The position numbers were made by a program, and so were the translations under genes. A stretch of 64,000 bases of DNA from positions 49,615,554-49,679,553 of the forward strand of contig OX485803.1 of assembly GCA_950295325.1 (NCBI GenBank), written 5' to 3'. A model generated the notes under the pieces. The model was not told where the DNA came from. It did no database searches and saw nothing but the letters and a program-made list of their open reading frames with translations. Positions 13,241 to 24,600 of this stretch are shown here, in pieces. The number at the start of each line of letters is the position of its first letter. The stretch's first letter is position 1. The DNA is from Polytrichum commune. Lineage: Eukaryota; Streptophyta; Polytrichopsida; Polytrichales; Polytrichaceae.

Positions 13241-13905
13241 AAATTCTTGGTGGAAACCCAGCTGGGACGTACCAACCCATACACTGGTTCCTTGGAGGCA
13301 AGGGTGTAGGCATCCAACAAGAAACGAATGTGTATGGGTTGATTTGCCCAAATCCTAGGACAAGTTAGTATGTGTCCTCCATCAAGATGAATAAGGAAAA
13401 GTCCTTGACGAACCCTCCTTGGTGAAAGACCTTCATTGAGGGCTGGGGCAACCCAACCCGTACATTGGTTCCTTGGAGGCAAGGGTTTAGGCATCCAACA
13501 AGAAACGAGTGTATGGGTTGACTCGCCCAAATCCTAGGACAAGTTAGTATGTGTCCTCCATCAAGATGAATAAGGAAAAGTCCTTCTTGACGAACCCTCG
13601 GTGAAAGGCCTTCATTGAGGGTTGGGGCAGCCCAACCCGTACACTGGTTCCTTGGAGGCAAGGGTTTAGGCATCCAACAAGAAACGAATGTATGGGTTGG
13701 TTCGCCCAAATCCTAGGACAAGTTAGTAAGTGTCCTCCATCAAGATGAATAAGGAAAAGTCCTTCTTGACGAACCCTCCTTGGTGAAAGACCTTCATTGA
13801 GGGCTGGGGCAGCCCAACCCATACACTGGTTCCTTGGAGGCAAGGGTTTAGGCATCCAACAAGAAACGAATGTATGGGTTGGTTCGCCCGAATCGTGGAA
13901 ACCCT
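13241..13905 (-). repeat. 180-bp tandem satellite with internal hairpin
   Basis: The landmark ACACTGGTTCCTTGGAGGCA starts at about 13281, 13462 (one change), 13641 and 13823, giving spacings of 181, 179 and 182 bp. Each unit contains an inverted repeat: CCAACCCRTACACTGGTTCC pairs with a downstream arm ending GTGTATGGGTTGG, about 65-70 bp across. The overlapping minus-strand open frames here (13207-13855) are products of the repeat, not genes. Confidence 0.85.
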
Positions 13906-14570
13906 AGTTGGAGTGCAACCGTAAAGTGCCGGGGAGTGGTGTTAATGAGTGGGAAATTGTCTCTTTAAACTAGAGTGTGCTATAGTTGAATAGCTATATG
14001 TGACCGGGTCCACCAACACCCATGCCAAGTTTATACAACAAAGCAAGCAGCCGAGTCCCATTGTGCGACTCTTGGGTTTCGATTCCAACTTCCAATGAGC
14101 CAACACACGAATATAGCAGTGGGAAACTCCTCGAATAAACTGGCTGGAAGAAGGGGAGGGAAATTGATTTTACAATGGGAATAATCCCCAATTTAAAAGT
14201 CTCCACCGGACACGGGAACGTCTTGACACAGCTAGAAGCTGGAATTGGGAAGGAGGACACCATTTGGGGCAAATGAGTTAACTATAATGCATGGCTTATA
14301 TGGAACAGAACATCATTTAAACCCTAATAATTGGATTCTTCATTTTACCATATGTGTATTCCAGGTTACTCGTATGCTCTGGATTGCTAACAAAAGGAGG
14401 TCAACCATGCCCCCACATCAAGTGATACTTTGAAATCTAAACAGTCTTCTCATTGAGTGAAAACGGTTTATTCAATATATTCAAACAATGTTTGCCTATA
14501 AACCACGCTCGAATCACTCCTACTGGAAGGACGGACAAAAAAGGACCGTTCGAATCATGAAGAGGAATGC
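13906..14570. other. Intergenic DNA, no gene seen
   Basis: No recognisable feature. The 92-codon minus-strand frame at 13994-14272 has no known motifs. Confidence 0.35.
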
Positions 14571-15080
14571 AGGGCCCCTTCACACACGAGACTGAGAGCC
14601 CGTGACCAGTACACTTCCAGCACTCTCATTGGTGGAAAAGGCGGAGCCGGTCCAAGTTCGCTACTTCACACTACGCTTGAGGGACCAACGGAGTAAGTAT
14701 GTGGATGCAAGATGGATGTAAAGTCTACATGGATTCCTACATGGCATCGGATGGATCATGTTTCATGGTCACTTGGACTATTTTCGAAAACCATCTCTTG
14801 GAGGAGGTAGGCTAACACAAAATCAGGAGACCATGGCACTCTGAACGCTCATACCTGTTGGTTTACTTTATTTATCATGTGTGAGGACCCGCGTGAATAG
14901 AAGTTCATTGAAATAGCATTTGGTTGAGGGCCCGGTCACATATGACTTCACACTACACTTGAGGGTCTGTGATTACGCTACATGACTTTGGAGGTGTCTT
15001 GGGACGAGCTTTGGACACTTTTTTTTTGGGCTCTCACAATTTCATGGTCACGGCTCTTGGCTCGTGTGTGAAGTGGCCCT
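14571..15080. mobile_element. MITE-like element with long terminal inverted repeats
   Basis: The left end AGGGCCCCTTCACACACGAG and the right end CTCGTGTGTGAAGTGGCCCT are inverse to each other, and pairing continues inward through GAGAGCC/GGCTCTT. No clean target duplication remains. An internal copy of related end sequence (about 14927-14965) suggests a nested or duplicated end. Non-coding. Confidence 0.7.
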
Positions 15081-15679
15081 AAACTAGATGCTTAGAGGTT
15101 TCAAAGTGTCACATCCTCTAATTGCCAATATGATACAATTTGTCAACATGAATGACTTTTTAAAGTCACAAAATTTACATTTTGACATTTAACGTAGCAC
15201 ATTGGGATACTTGAGATGATAGTTTTGCGTTTTGGTATGCAAGGGGAAGATATTAATGAGCATACTAATGGCAAGTGCCATGTGTTGACATTTCAATATG
15301 CAAGAGGAAAGTATTTTGGAGCACACTAAGGGCAAGTGTCATTTTTGTACACTTTAATCAATTTGTAGACCATTTTGTAACATAAGCATAGACCTCATAA
15401 CACTATTGAACAAACTCATGCCAAGATATTAGTAAGCGCACTTGAACACCATGTGAATCATGAGGTGACACTAATGGTGAAGTTGTTGGTAACTAGTGTC
15501 ACCTAGCATATGCCTCAAAATAGGGTAAGTGACATTAATACCATGTGGAAGAAAAACCATGCGCACAGTTAGTTCCCTGTTATTGCCTCAGGAGGACTAG
15601 GTAACCAAGTGTAGCACGTTCCAATTTCTGCACTCTCTAAAATTATAGAAATTGTCAGTTTGCAACATGACATCACTAA
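15081..15679. other. Intergenic DNA
   Basis: No gene. A short stretch around 15510-15545 (CCTCAAAATAGGGTAAGTGA) resembles the window start (1-30), pointing to a shared old repeat. Confidence 0.4.
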
Positions 15680-16199
15680 TGTCCCCTTCCCACCTAACTT
15701 TAGCTAAGACTTAAAGTTGGTTCTAACAACCCGGCCTTCACACCATCGACATTATCTAGCGTTGAGCCTAGTTGGCAATGATGTGGCATGGCTTAAAAGT
15801 GGAGGTTTTAAGCCTCAAGCACTGACCCTCCTATCGGTACCTAAACATGAGGCAAGAATATAGGACCTTTAAAAGTGTCGCCTCCCGTCCTTGTGATTGG
15901 TTGCTTTTTAGTCTTAGCTATGAGGGCACGAGGAGCTTCATTAACAAAAACCGATGGTAAGATAGGTGAGTAGCAAGGCATTTGGGGATGGGACAAAAAC
16001 TACCCAACATTCATTGCTTGGTAGATAAAACAATGACCATGTGTGAAAGCTACTTAACTAAAACCTACTTGACAATATCCTGAGCAAGTTCTTGTAGGTG
16101 CATTGGGATAGCTAGACGCCTCCCCTCTAACCGAGTTAGCTTTATCCGGTTTTTAGAAAATACTTTTAGTCTTAGCTAAAGTCATGTGGGAAGGGGGCA
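15680..16199. mobile_element. Harbinger-type MITE, 520 bp, TAA target duplication
   Basis: The left end is TGTCCCCTTCCCACC followed by TAACTTTAGCTAAGACTT. The right end is its near inverse (AGTCTTAGCTAAAGTC … GTGGGAAGGGGGCA). A TAA direct repeat flanks it at 15677-15679 and 16200-16202. No coding potential. Confidence 0.8.
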
Positions 16200-16360
16200 T
16201 AAGCCACTTTATCAAGCTCCTCCTTGGGCTGTCAAATGTGCTTCCCACAATCCAAGCATTCCATGCACTTATCCCACTATTCCTACATACATATTGAAGT
16301 GGGGTGTGTGGGGGGGGGGGGTTTATGAAGAGTAATTACGATTCTTTGAATGTACACATG

Positions 16361-16460
16361 CATAGGCTGGGGTGAACCAACCCGTACACTGGTTCCTTGG
16401 AGGCAAGGGTTTAGGCATCCAACAAGGAACGAGTGTATGGGTTGGTTTGCCCAAGTCCAT
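16361..16460. repeat. Solitary copy of the satellite hairpin
   Basis: It repeats the hairpin part of the 180-bp satellite at 13.2-13.9 kb: CCAACCCGTACACTGGTTCC and, 3', AAGGAACGAGTGTATGGGTT. The arms pair over about 26 bp with three or four mismatches. A G run (about 16307-16320) lies just upstream. Confidence 0.75.
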
Positions 16461-16634
16461 AGGCATATGGTTCGGAACAACCACAATAGGAATCATGGTT
16501 CCTTATCATTGGCTCTCTTTGACTAGATGGTTCTTTGATCTACTACAATATTGGATTTTCAATTCATATTCATTGACTGCAAACATATCTAAGGTAGCCA
16601 TGTGTTATTTGGATGCTCTTCTTGTGCACCCACT

Positions 16635-17500
16635 TCTTGTAGGATATGATGTACGCAATTAGTGCAAGATGATTAATAAATCCAAAGTGTGCCCATAGCC
16701 ATTTGCCTCATAATTTTGAAGCTCATATGGTGATCTTATTTAACATGAAGTATCATGTGTTCATTAAGTGGTTATACATTAGGCCACCCTATTCACGCCA
16801 ACTATTGAGTCTCGAATGATCAAAGTATTTTGAGCACACAGTACAATCTCTTTAAAGCACATGTTTTTTTGGTGTTTGTTCTTAGATCCACATCTAACCA
16901 CTACCACTCAAAGATAGGTGTCCAAATTTTTGTTGTGTTCGACTTAGGCACGTCTACCTTCTTGGAAGGAAACTAAGTGGTAAGGTTTTGCAATTCATGC
17001 AGTGCACTCCAATGCAACAACATAGGGCTATTGGGGGAGATGTGGGGAACAAGATCTTGAAGATTTTCAAGGTTGTCTAAGTTGCCTCCAAAGATGTGTG
17101 CCTTGGATGGATACGTTTCTCAGTACACTCATTATTTATAGGGTATGAAACATGCAATTGGTGCAAGATGATTAGCAAGTCCAAATCGTGCCCGTTGCCA
17201 TTTGCCGCATAGATTTTGGAACTCATGAATATCAAATTCAATGTCAAAGTAGAGATCCTTGTGTTCATTGAGTGGACATACAAATCCCCCCCCCTTCAAA
17301 ATCATGTTAACTATTATACCTAAAATGCTTAATATACTTTGAGCACATCATCCAACCTCTTTTATACACATGTCAATCTAATGCTAGTTCTTTGATCCAC
17401 ACATAACCCCATAGCACTCAAATATACGTCTCCAGGTTATTGTTGGTATTTGATTTAGGCATATTTACGGTCTACCTTAACTGTAAGGAAATGAACTAAG
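16635..17500. repeat. Degenerate tandem duplication containing two dispersed-repeat copies
   Basis: The text GTGCAAGATGATTA followed by AAATCC and GCCATTTGCC occurs at about 16660 and again at about 17160. Each is followed by a minus-orientation copy of the roughly 340-bp dispersed repeat (16745-16935 and 17260-17470). So a block of about 500 bp was duplicated in tandem and has since diverged. Confidence 0.6.
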
Positions 17501-17579
17501 AGAATGGAATACCCATTTTAATTTCATAGTAAAAACAATTTACAGATATATCTTGGTCTTATCACAAATTAGACTTGGC

Positions 17580-17795
17580 CACTACACCATTTATGATATT
17601 TAGTGTCACTTACTATTTGGGATTACACTATGCTATAACTATTTACTATAGATCTAATTTTTATTTACCAAAAAATGAAGACTTGGTTGTTTGGACATTA
17701 TAGAAAATTAACATCATTACGTGGTAAAAAATTACATTAGTAAAAAAAAGTTACATCACTATAAATAAGAAGTGACACTAAGTACCATAAATGGT
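17580..17795. mobile_element. CACTA-type MITE, about 216 bp
   Basis: It begins CACTACACCATTTATGATAT and ends AAGTGACACTAAGTACCATA followed by AATGGT. The subterminal TTTAGTGTCACTT and AAGTGACACTAA are inverse. The CACTA start is typical of CACTA (En/Spm-type) ends. The extreme right tip is eroded. Confidence 0.65.
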
Positions 17796-17959
17796 TCTGG
17801 ATGGTTACAACATCTATGAAATTGTTTCAATAAAATTTGCCACCTTCACATATCATAAGACCTCGTGTAATTTGGAACGAGTGGTAAGACCATGTGAATC
17901 AAGCAGTGGTACAACGTTATAGAGTCACATAGTACTTTCCAGGATCATAGTATCATTTA

Positions 17960-18365
17960 GGGCCAGTTCACATGGCGTCCCAAGTCCCAAGTCATACTCA
18001 TGTTAGCAAGTCCAAATTGGAGGCAAAATCCCAAACTGGAGGCAAAGTCTCAACTTTTGAGTCTCAAGAAGCCATTAAAAATTTGTCAATTAAAATATTA
18101 AGTTGGATGTTGATTATTTTATGCAAAAATATTCGTGGGACTTGTGTTGAGAGTTGGTCTAGCTTTTTGCTCGACCCAATTCTTAACACAAGTCCCGAGC
18201 CTCACCTCCAAAAAGTGTTACCTTACAGGCATCCATGTCATTCTTGGGACTTAGGACTTGAGACCCTGTGTGAAGTGGTAAGTCCCAACTTCCATGCTCT
18301 CAACGGCTAAGATCGCACAGATTGACCTCAAGTGGCTTGGGACTTGGGAACGTGTGAACTGGCCC
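17960..18365. mobile_element. Harbinger-type MITE, 406 bp, TTA target duplication
   Basis: The ends are GGGCCAGTTCACATGGCGTC and, inverted, GAACGTGTGAACTGGCCC. They are flanked by TTA (17957-17959 and 18366-18368). The interior repeats CCCAAGTCCCAAG and its inverse near both ends. The open frame 17972-18310 lies wholly inside the element and is not a gene. A related, inverted copy is at about 43292-43593. Confidence 0.85.
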
Positions 18366-18697
18366 TTAGTTGGACTCCAACTTGTTCACTTATTAATTTA
18401 CGAAAATTCTTCTCACCCATTCATATGCAGCTTTGGATTCTTGTTGATAAATAATGAACAGAGTATTCAAGTTATTAGGTTAAAAAAATGGGGATTTCAA
18501 ATACAATTACTCAATTTCAAGTTGAATTAGATAATGGATGTTGCCACTCGAACCCCGAGCTTGCTGGTTCTCCAAGAAGATGCAGATGCACTTATCAATA
18601 ATAGCTAGTTGTTTATGAAAAATTAACTTTGAGCTGTGTGAAATCATCTTTAATGAATTAGTGGATCTTTGAGTGGATTTTGGGGTGAGTTTGAGTA

Positions 18698-20921
18698 TAC
18701 TATTCTCCCCTTTAATATGACACGTTTGGTCATGCAATAAAGTTGTCGTATTATCCAAATGTCATATTTTGCATAATATGACATTTTGACCTCAAATGTC
18801 GTACTATCGATATTTTTCAAGAAATTGCCTATTACAATGTAAGTTTTTTGGTATACATAATGAAGATATATGAGTATGAAAGAATATTTTTATTTTAAGA
18901 AATATGCTTACAACATCACACGATATGGCGTTAAAAAAAACCATAGTCCCATGATGATGTTTTCGCCACATAACACACTACGAAAGCAAGATTTTGATTG
19001 TCTTCTGATCATATTTGTTGATGTTGGAAATTGAAATCTTGTTCAATTTATCCATAAAAGATAGCATGTTCATCACATCTCCAACTAAAAACTTTGAAGA
19101 ATGCTCCATTACAGAATTTATAGTAATTGGGGCATACTCACGGGCCTAAGGAAGCTTGACTATTGGTGTTGGCTAGTCATCCATATCATTCCCTCTATTG
19201 GCTCCTCATTCAAATCTAAACCCAAATGTATTTCTCTACCCAAATGTATTTAATCCACCACCTCAACCATGATGTACTTTGCATCAACAATTTCCTCTCC
19301 TGCCAATTGCACATATTCTTCAATAAGCATTTCTTCACTTTCAAGTTTCAAAGAGGAAATGAGACTTGCCAATTCATTTGCGGCTTCTTTTATTCCCAAA
19401 TTCTCACGTTCAACATCCATGTCAAAATTGGCACTCTAGTCTGCAAGTAAAATCTTGGACATCCTCCACCTATTTTGTATGGTTTTGGGAATCATTGCCC
19501 TCCACACTTGAGAGCACCACATAATAGGTTGCCTTACATTAGGCGCTATTTTCCCCAAGTTCTAGTGAGTAGCAGAAGAATCAAAGTGAGATAGAACCCA
19601 TTCCAAAAGCTTCTTCTTATACATAAGGTAGAGGGGCCCTTTCCCGCTCGGGTCCTTAAACCGCTCACTAGACCTATCCAAACAAGAGGTACATTATAGC
19701 TTCCAACCTCAAATTTCTATGTAATCATGGTGTACATTTTTGGGGTGAGTGGTTTTGGGTACCCCTATGAGTTCTCCTTCCAAAATTCATAACTAATTCA
19801 ATATTAATCCAAAATTAATTATTCCAATTGGTCCAATTTCCAATGTACTTTGCACATCTTCCAAGATTGATTCCCCCTTAATAACTCCCCAATGAACATG
19901 CCAATCTGAAATTCGAGCAGGAAAGGGCCCCTCTACCTTAATTGAATGAAGCAATCATTCCATGATCCAAGGGTTGTACCACTCTTGTAACATTAGGTGG
20001 TAAGAAAGCAATGGCAATATTGCTCAATTCCAAGATTGCAAGATTGAGAAACCAAAGGATTCGTCCCCACCAACATGCTTAAGGGAAATCAATAGCATAA
20101 TTGTTCATAATTAAAAGTAGCTTCCGCTTTTGAGATATGAAATGTACATTGAGGCTCATTATCCAACTCTTAAATACATCTAATGTCTTCCAAGGCATTT
20201 GGATTGCAAATCACCACACAAAATTTGTTGGCAACCACCTTTCAAAGCATCTTGGGTGTAGAGATTTGTACATAATATCAGGTTTCAACATGTTCGTGCA
20301 TGTTGTGTTCACAACAAGAACAAGAGTGACATGGTCCTTTTGAGTTTTGTGCCCATAGACTTTTCTTTACGCTAGTGTCTTGTTTGGTTGGGCACTAAAA
20401 TAAACCAATCACATCCATATTGTAAACATCTTCCGGTGCCATAACCAAAGCAGAGGAGCTTACCAAACTATGTGCAAGGTGTTTTGTGTATTATAACCGA
20501 AATGAAAAGCATCCACCACTCAAGAACACTGACACCTCCGAAGCCAAGAAATTGAAGAGTGGCATGGGCAAATCTAGGAGTATAAGCCAGCAAGGATTGA
20601 AAGTTCCGAATTCCAATGTAAAGAGCTATGAGAGGACAAATTTCGAATCAAGAAGAGGAATTCCACAACTTCAAAATTCTAGTTTGCATATCTAACAATC
20701 CCTAAACCTGTCAATGTCAAATCTTAATGTGGATCCCACTGCATCCACGCATTAATTACCTCTTTAATATGACAAATCGAACCTAAAAAAATGACCATAT
20801 TGCGAGCAACGTAGTCGTAAGATCGGGGTAAATTAACACTAGAAAGTTTGGTCAATGGAAAATGCGTCGTATAATTGAAGTGTTATATTATCATGTGTCC
20901 CATTATCGGGGATAGACTGTA
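18698..20921 (-). mobile_element. Decayed pogo/Tigger-like DNA transposon, copy 2
   Basis: It is inverted relative to copy 1 at 9999-11994. Read on the minus strand it starts TACAGTCTATCCCCGAT (20921 downward), one base different from copy 1 over this stretch. It then follows copy 1 through the remains of the same transposase (minus-strand GAAGATGTTTACAATATGGA at about 20440). The far end TACTATTCTCCCC sits at 18698. Many stops and indels mean there is no working protein. A 312-bp MITE is inserted at 19627-19938. Without it, the copy is close in length to copy 1. Confidence 0.8.
19627..19938. mobile_element. MITE nested in pogo copy 2, 312 bp, TAA target duplication
   Basis: The ends are GGTAGAGGGGCCCTTTCCCG and the inverse AAAGGGCCCCTCTACCT, flanked by TAA (19624-19626 and 19939-19941). 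The other pogo copy (around 11090-11105) continues without interruption through this point. It therefore provides the empty site and fixes the boundaries. The TWA duplication suggests a PIF/Harbinger-type MITE. Confidence 0.85.
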
Positions 20922-21734
20922 TCCGGAAAGGAAAAGCATTTTAGCGATTTATACATGTAATCTGTGCAGTGTAAATCATGGACCCTCTTTTAAAATCAAA
21001 ATTACAAGGGGGTGACCTCAAATTGACCTAATGGAGGAGGGTGACGTCTATATTTCAAGGACTCAAAACTCAAAATCAGGTCCAAACCCAAGAATCGTCT
21101 CTTCTTGAGCCAAAACTCCATCGTGCTTGAGTTTTGATTTTCTAGTTTCATTTTATGTATCAATAGTTGATAGAACGCAAGAAAAGTAACAAAGAAGGGG
21201 CATTTTGAGAAGGTTCCTTAAAGACTCATGGTTTTGACTCTCACTTTCGCCACTTAATGGATAGCTTCAATAATATTGTAGCCTTGATTCTGGGGCGAAG
21301 TAAGTACATGTGCTTAGTTTAAGTCACAATGGTACGAGGCTCTTGAGCAGCTGTGGTGGAAATAATTTTGTGTGTCAGTGAGGACATGGCTAGATCTGCT
21401 TGTGATGGGGTTGGAGAACAATATTAAGTCATCAGCAGCAGATCATGGCCCTCATCAGTCGAGCGGCACCAAGTCAGTCACTCACCTCAAAAATCATGTC
21501 AAGAGTGAGGGGTGAGTCGTGCCATAAAAGGAACAAGTAAACATGTAAGGTCCTTGAAAATTAAAATCTGCAACACTACTACTACTACTACTACTACTAT
21601 TACTGCTGCTGCTGCTCCAGTACACACGTACCATACCATCTGGATCACATGGACATGGTGGCCTTTATTTGTTTGGAACTCGTGATTTTCTTTGCCATGG
21701 ACGGGGAGAACTGACCACCCCTAAGTAGTACCAA
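20922..21734. other. Intergenic DNA with a trinucleotide microsatellite
   Basis: No gene. (CTA)n then (CTG)n runs occupy about 21574-21615. Confidence 0.5.
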
Positions 21735-21950
21735 ATGAAGCGGCTGAGTTTGAGAAAGAACTGGTTGAAGTTCAAGTCTGCAAGAGAATCACTGATCACT
21801 TCAGAGGCATCTCTGGAATACACCTCCAATCAAGAAAGAAACCCGAAAGATCGCAACATGTACAACCCACGATTAGACTTGGCATACTTGGATTCTGATC
21901 GATTACGCCTGAAAATGAAATCTCCCCAGACACTGTTTCTTCGCTAGGAG
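21735..21950 (+). repeat. Repeat shared with 59690-59885
   Basis: An open frame of 70 codons here (starting MKRLSLRKNWLKFKSARES) has a diverged, broken relative at 59690-59885: GGTTGAGTTTGGAAAATAAC there, against GGCTGAGTTTGAGAAAGAAC here. Both end in AATCTCCC. The relation shows it is a dispersed repeat. Whether it ever coded for protein is unknown. Confidence 0.5.
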
Positions 21951-24600
21951 TCGTCTTCTCTGTGGTCATCTTTGAATATCAGCTCAAATGGAACTGGTGA
22001 ACGAATTCCGCTAAGCTACCAACTGCCAGGGACCAGTATTGACCCATGTTGGACTGGTGTGATATCAATTCCCAAATTTATTGTTGGTACTCACCAATGG
22101 TAGAAGTTGAACCTTCGAAACCGAGATCAAAATCGTGATGACGCTTTTATTTGCAGTATGCATTTCTTCAGTTTATGCTGTAGGAGGATTGAATGTCATC
22201 TTGGCCCAAATCCCACTGAGTAACTTATAATCTGTCCAAGCATTGATGCTGGTCACCAATATCAACCGATGCTGGGATAGTGTATAGGTGGATGCATGGC
22301 ATAGATTCGTAATATCAAGATGATATCAATGAACTACCCAACTGATATCAAAATTGGAGTACCAAACAAATTGATACTTGGTTAGTATCACGAGGAGGCA
22401 TGATTGTTGTATACGCAAGTTATTATTTGGGTCAATATCATTTTGATGCCATATTGATATTAGGATAATTTCACTTAGGTATGGAGGTTCTTGCATGGTG
22501 TGTAGTGTAGATCCAAATGGTATCATAATTAAAAAATATCCGCAAATACCAATATCCTGGCGGTATTTGACAAAATGCAAAAACCTCATTCTGAATATCC
22601 AAGTGGGGTTTAAGAATGTGATACGAATCCAACATTGATATCAACCTAAGATAATGCTAGAATAAATGGCAAATACATTGTACAACTAATTCTAAAAGGT
22701 TGAATTTCCGACTTGGTGTGAAAAGAGTTCTTTCTTCAACAAATCGCAACATTCCACTAGAAGGTCAAACAAGACGATTTCCTTTCGACCTTGTGGAGGG
22801 TAGCAAGTTTGACACAACTTTCATACTAACAATGTGAAAGTATGGTCAGTAAAGTGGACATCGTCAAGTAGGTAATGTGTATGGGCCTTGGGCCTTATGT
22901 GGTCACTCTTCCGTACGTTTGAAATAAAACACCGATTTACGAGTTGTACATGATTTGTGGGTACGATCAATGAATATCAAAATGACATGTATTACAATGG
23001 GATTGGACTATGCACTCAAATACACTAACCATTCTAGGTTTCAATGATAACACGTTTGGGAGAGCCTATGTGATCACTTAAAGAGAACCAAAGTCCCATG
23101 TAATCCTATGTTCTCATGGTCTACCTTCATGTCTCATCAAAGAACAAGAATTCTGGGTGTGGATTTCTAGGCAAGGCATTAGGTCATTACGGGTCGAGCC
23201 TCCCAAGTTGAGCTTGAACCCTCGAGATACACATGAAGGTATAACTGCAGGTCACCAATGCCGCATTACATGCACTTTTCTTAATTAAATAACTAACATA
23301 CTCAGCTGCACCTAATTGTCTAATTAGTGTGGATCCCAATCCTTTTGAAGAACATACACTACTTCTCCATTTGGTAAAGTCACCAAAGATACGCACCTTC
23401 CACACACATAGTTTGAGGACATATATATTTTTGTGAGATGAGCTTTACGATTTGCACCCACATGATGGAGAATCCAGAATACTTTTCCAATCCAAACGAT
23501 TCTCTCACCTGCACTACCTGATTGATTAGACATAAGTTGGGCGAAGTCGAACTGTTTTTGAAGCTGGATTTCTGGTTATTGATAACAGTTGTGATGATTG
23601 ATGGTGCAACTTAAGTTAGTGCTTGTTCAAAGGATGCCAGCAAATCTGACTTACTCTTCAAGAAAGTTTGCCTTGAATGAATTCCTAAAGTGACTAGGGA
23701 AACCAAGATTATATTGCAGCCAAAAATAAGGCATATCACAGGCCTTATGTGGTCACCCTTCTTCATCAGCCACGTGCATCAAAGTGGTATATGGCATCGC
23801 TTGTAGTGAAGAACGAACACTAGAATGGCATGTTCTATGATGAGATTGGACTATATGTTTACGATATAGATGCTATACTAGGTTCACTAAAGATCATTGT
23901 TGGGAGATTCCATATAATCGTTCAAAGAAAGAAAGAATCATGATTGTGGATTCCTGCAAACTTTGCATTTCGTCTTTGATTATGAAACTTGAAATGACAA
24001 CCTTTATGATTTATGATTGCATTACATACATAGATGAAACCATCACCCATCTATCAGATTCTTGCTAGGAAATTGGTGAAAGGTGTGGCTAACCTCACAT
24101 TGTAGGACTTTAAGGGGTTGCAAATAATTTTTGTTGTGGATGGTGTGCATACATAACTCTAGATCACCACCTGGCTGATGTGCAAAACATGAATTTTACA
24201 GAATATTTATGAGACTAGTAGGTTACATCAATGTTTCATGTGATTGACATTAAAGTTAAGGTAAGCATGCCTTATGTGCTCATTCATCTTCACTGGGCGC
24301 CTACGTTTGAGGGGTTGGATGTGGATCTAAATATTAAGAACATACAATAAAAAAAAACACATGTTTCAACAGAGTTTGTATATTGGGTGAAGCCGAGAAT
24401 AAGCTAGTTTTGGAATTATACTATGTTTATTCTCACAACAAAGTATTACATTGACAAATTTAGGCTAAAAAATCAGATGAAACAATATGTTGAAATTATT
24501 GGAACAAAACAGCTGATAGCAGCTAAAAAAATGTTATGCAGATGAAGAATGTCAAGTATTGATAAATTAGTACTTTACATACACAATAACATGAAGTTGC
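21951..24600. other. Repeat-rich intergenic DNA, no gene
   Basis: Dense GATATCAAT-type words occur at 22050-22640. Three plus-orientation copies of the roughly 340-bp dispersed repeat are seen at about 22885-23110, 23740-23960 and, partial, 24240-24330. Minus-strand frames at 22326-22589 and 23187-23533 overlap these repeats and are not credible genes. Confidence 0.45.

Noticed and set aside
13207..13855. Three overlapping minus-strand open frames with similar proteins (for example CFxxLVGCLNPCL-type text)
   Set aside because: They are translations of the 180-bp satellite. The similarity comes from tandem repetition, and no start, splice or family evidence supports a gene.
13241..13905. Possible CRISPR-like array of direct repeats
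   Set aside because: The whole 180-bp unit is repeated with no unique spacers, and the context is a plant nuclear genome.
17972..18310. A 112-codon plus-strand frame
   Set aside because: It is wholly inside the 406-bp MITE, and the related copy at 43292 does not conserve it.
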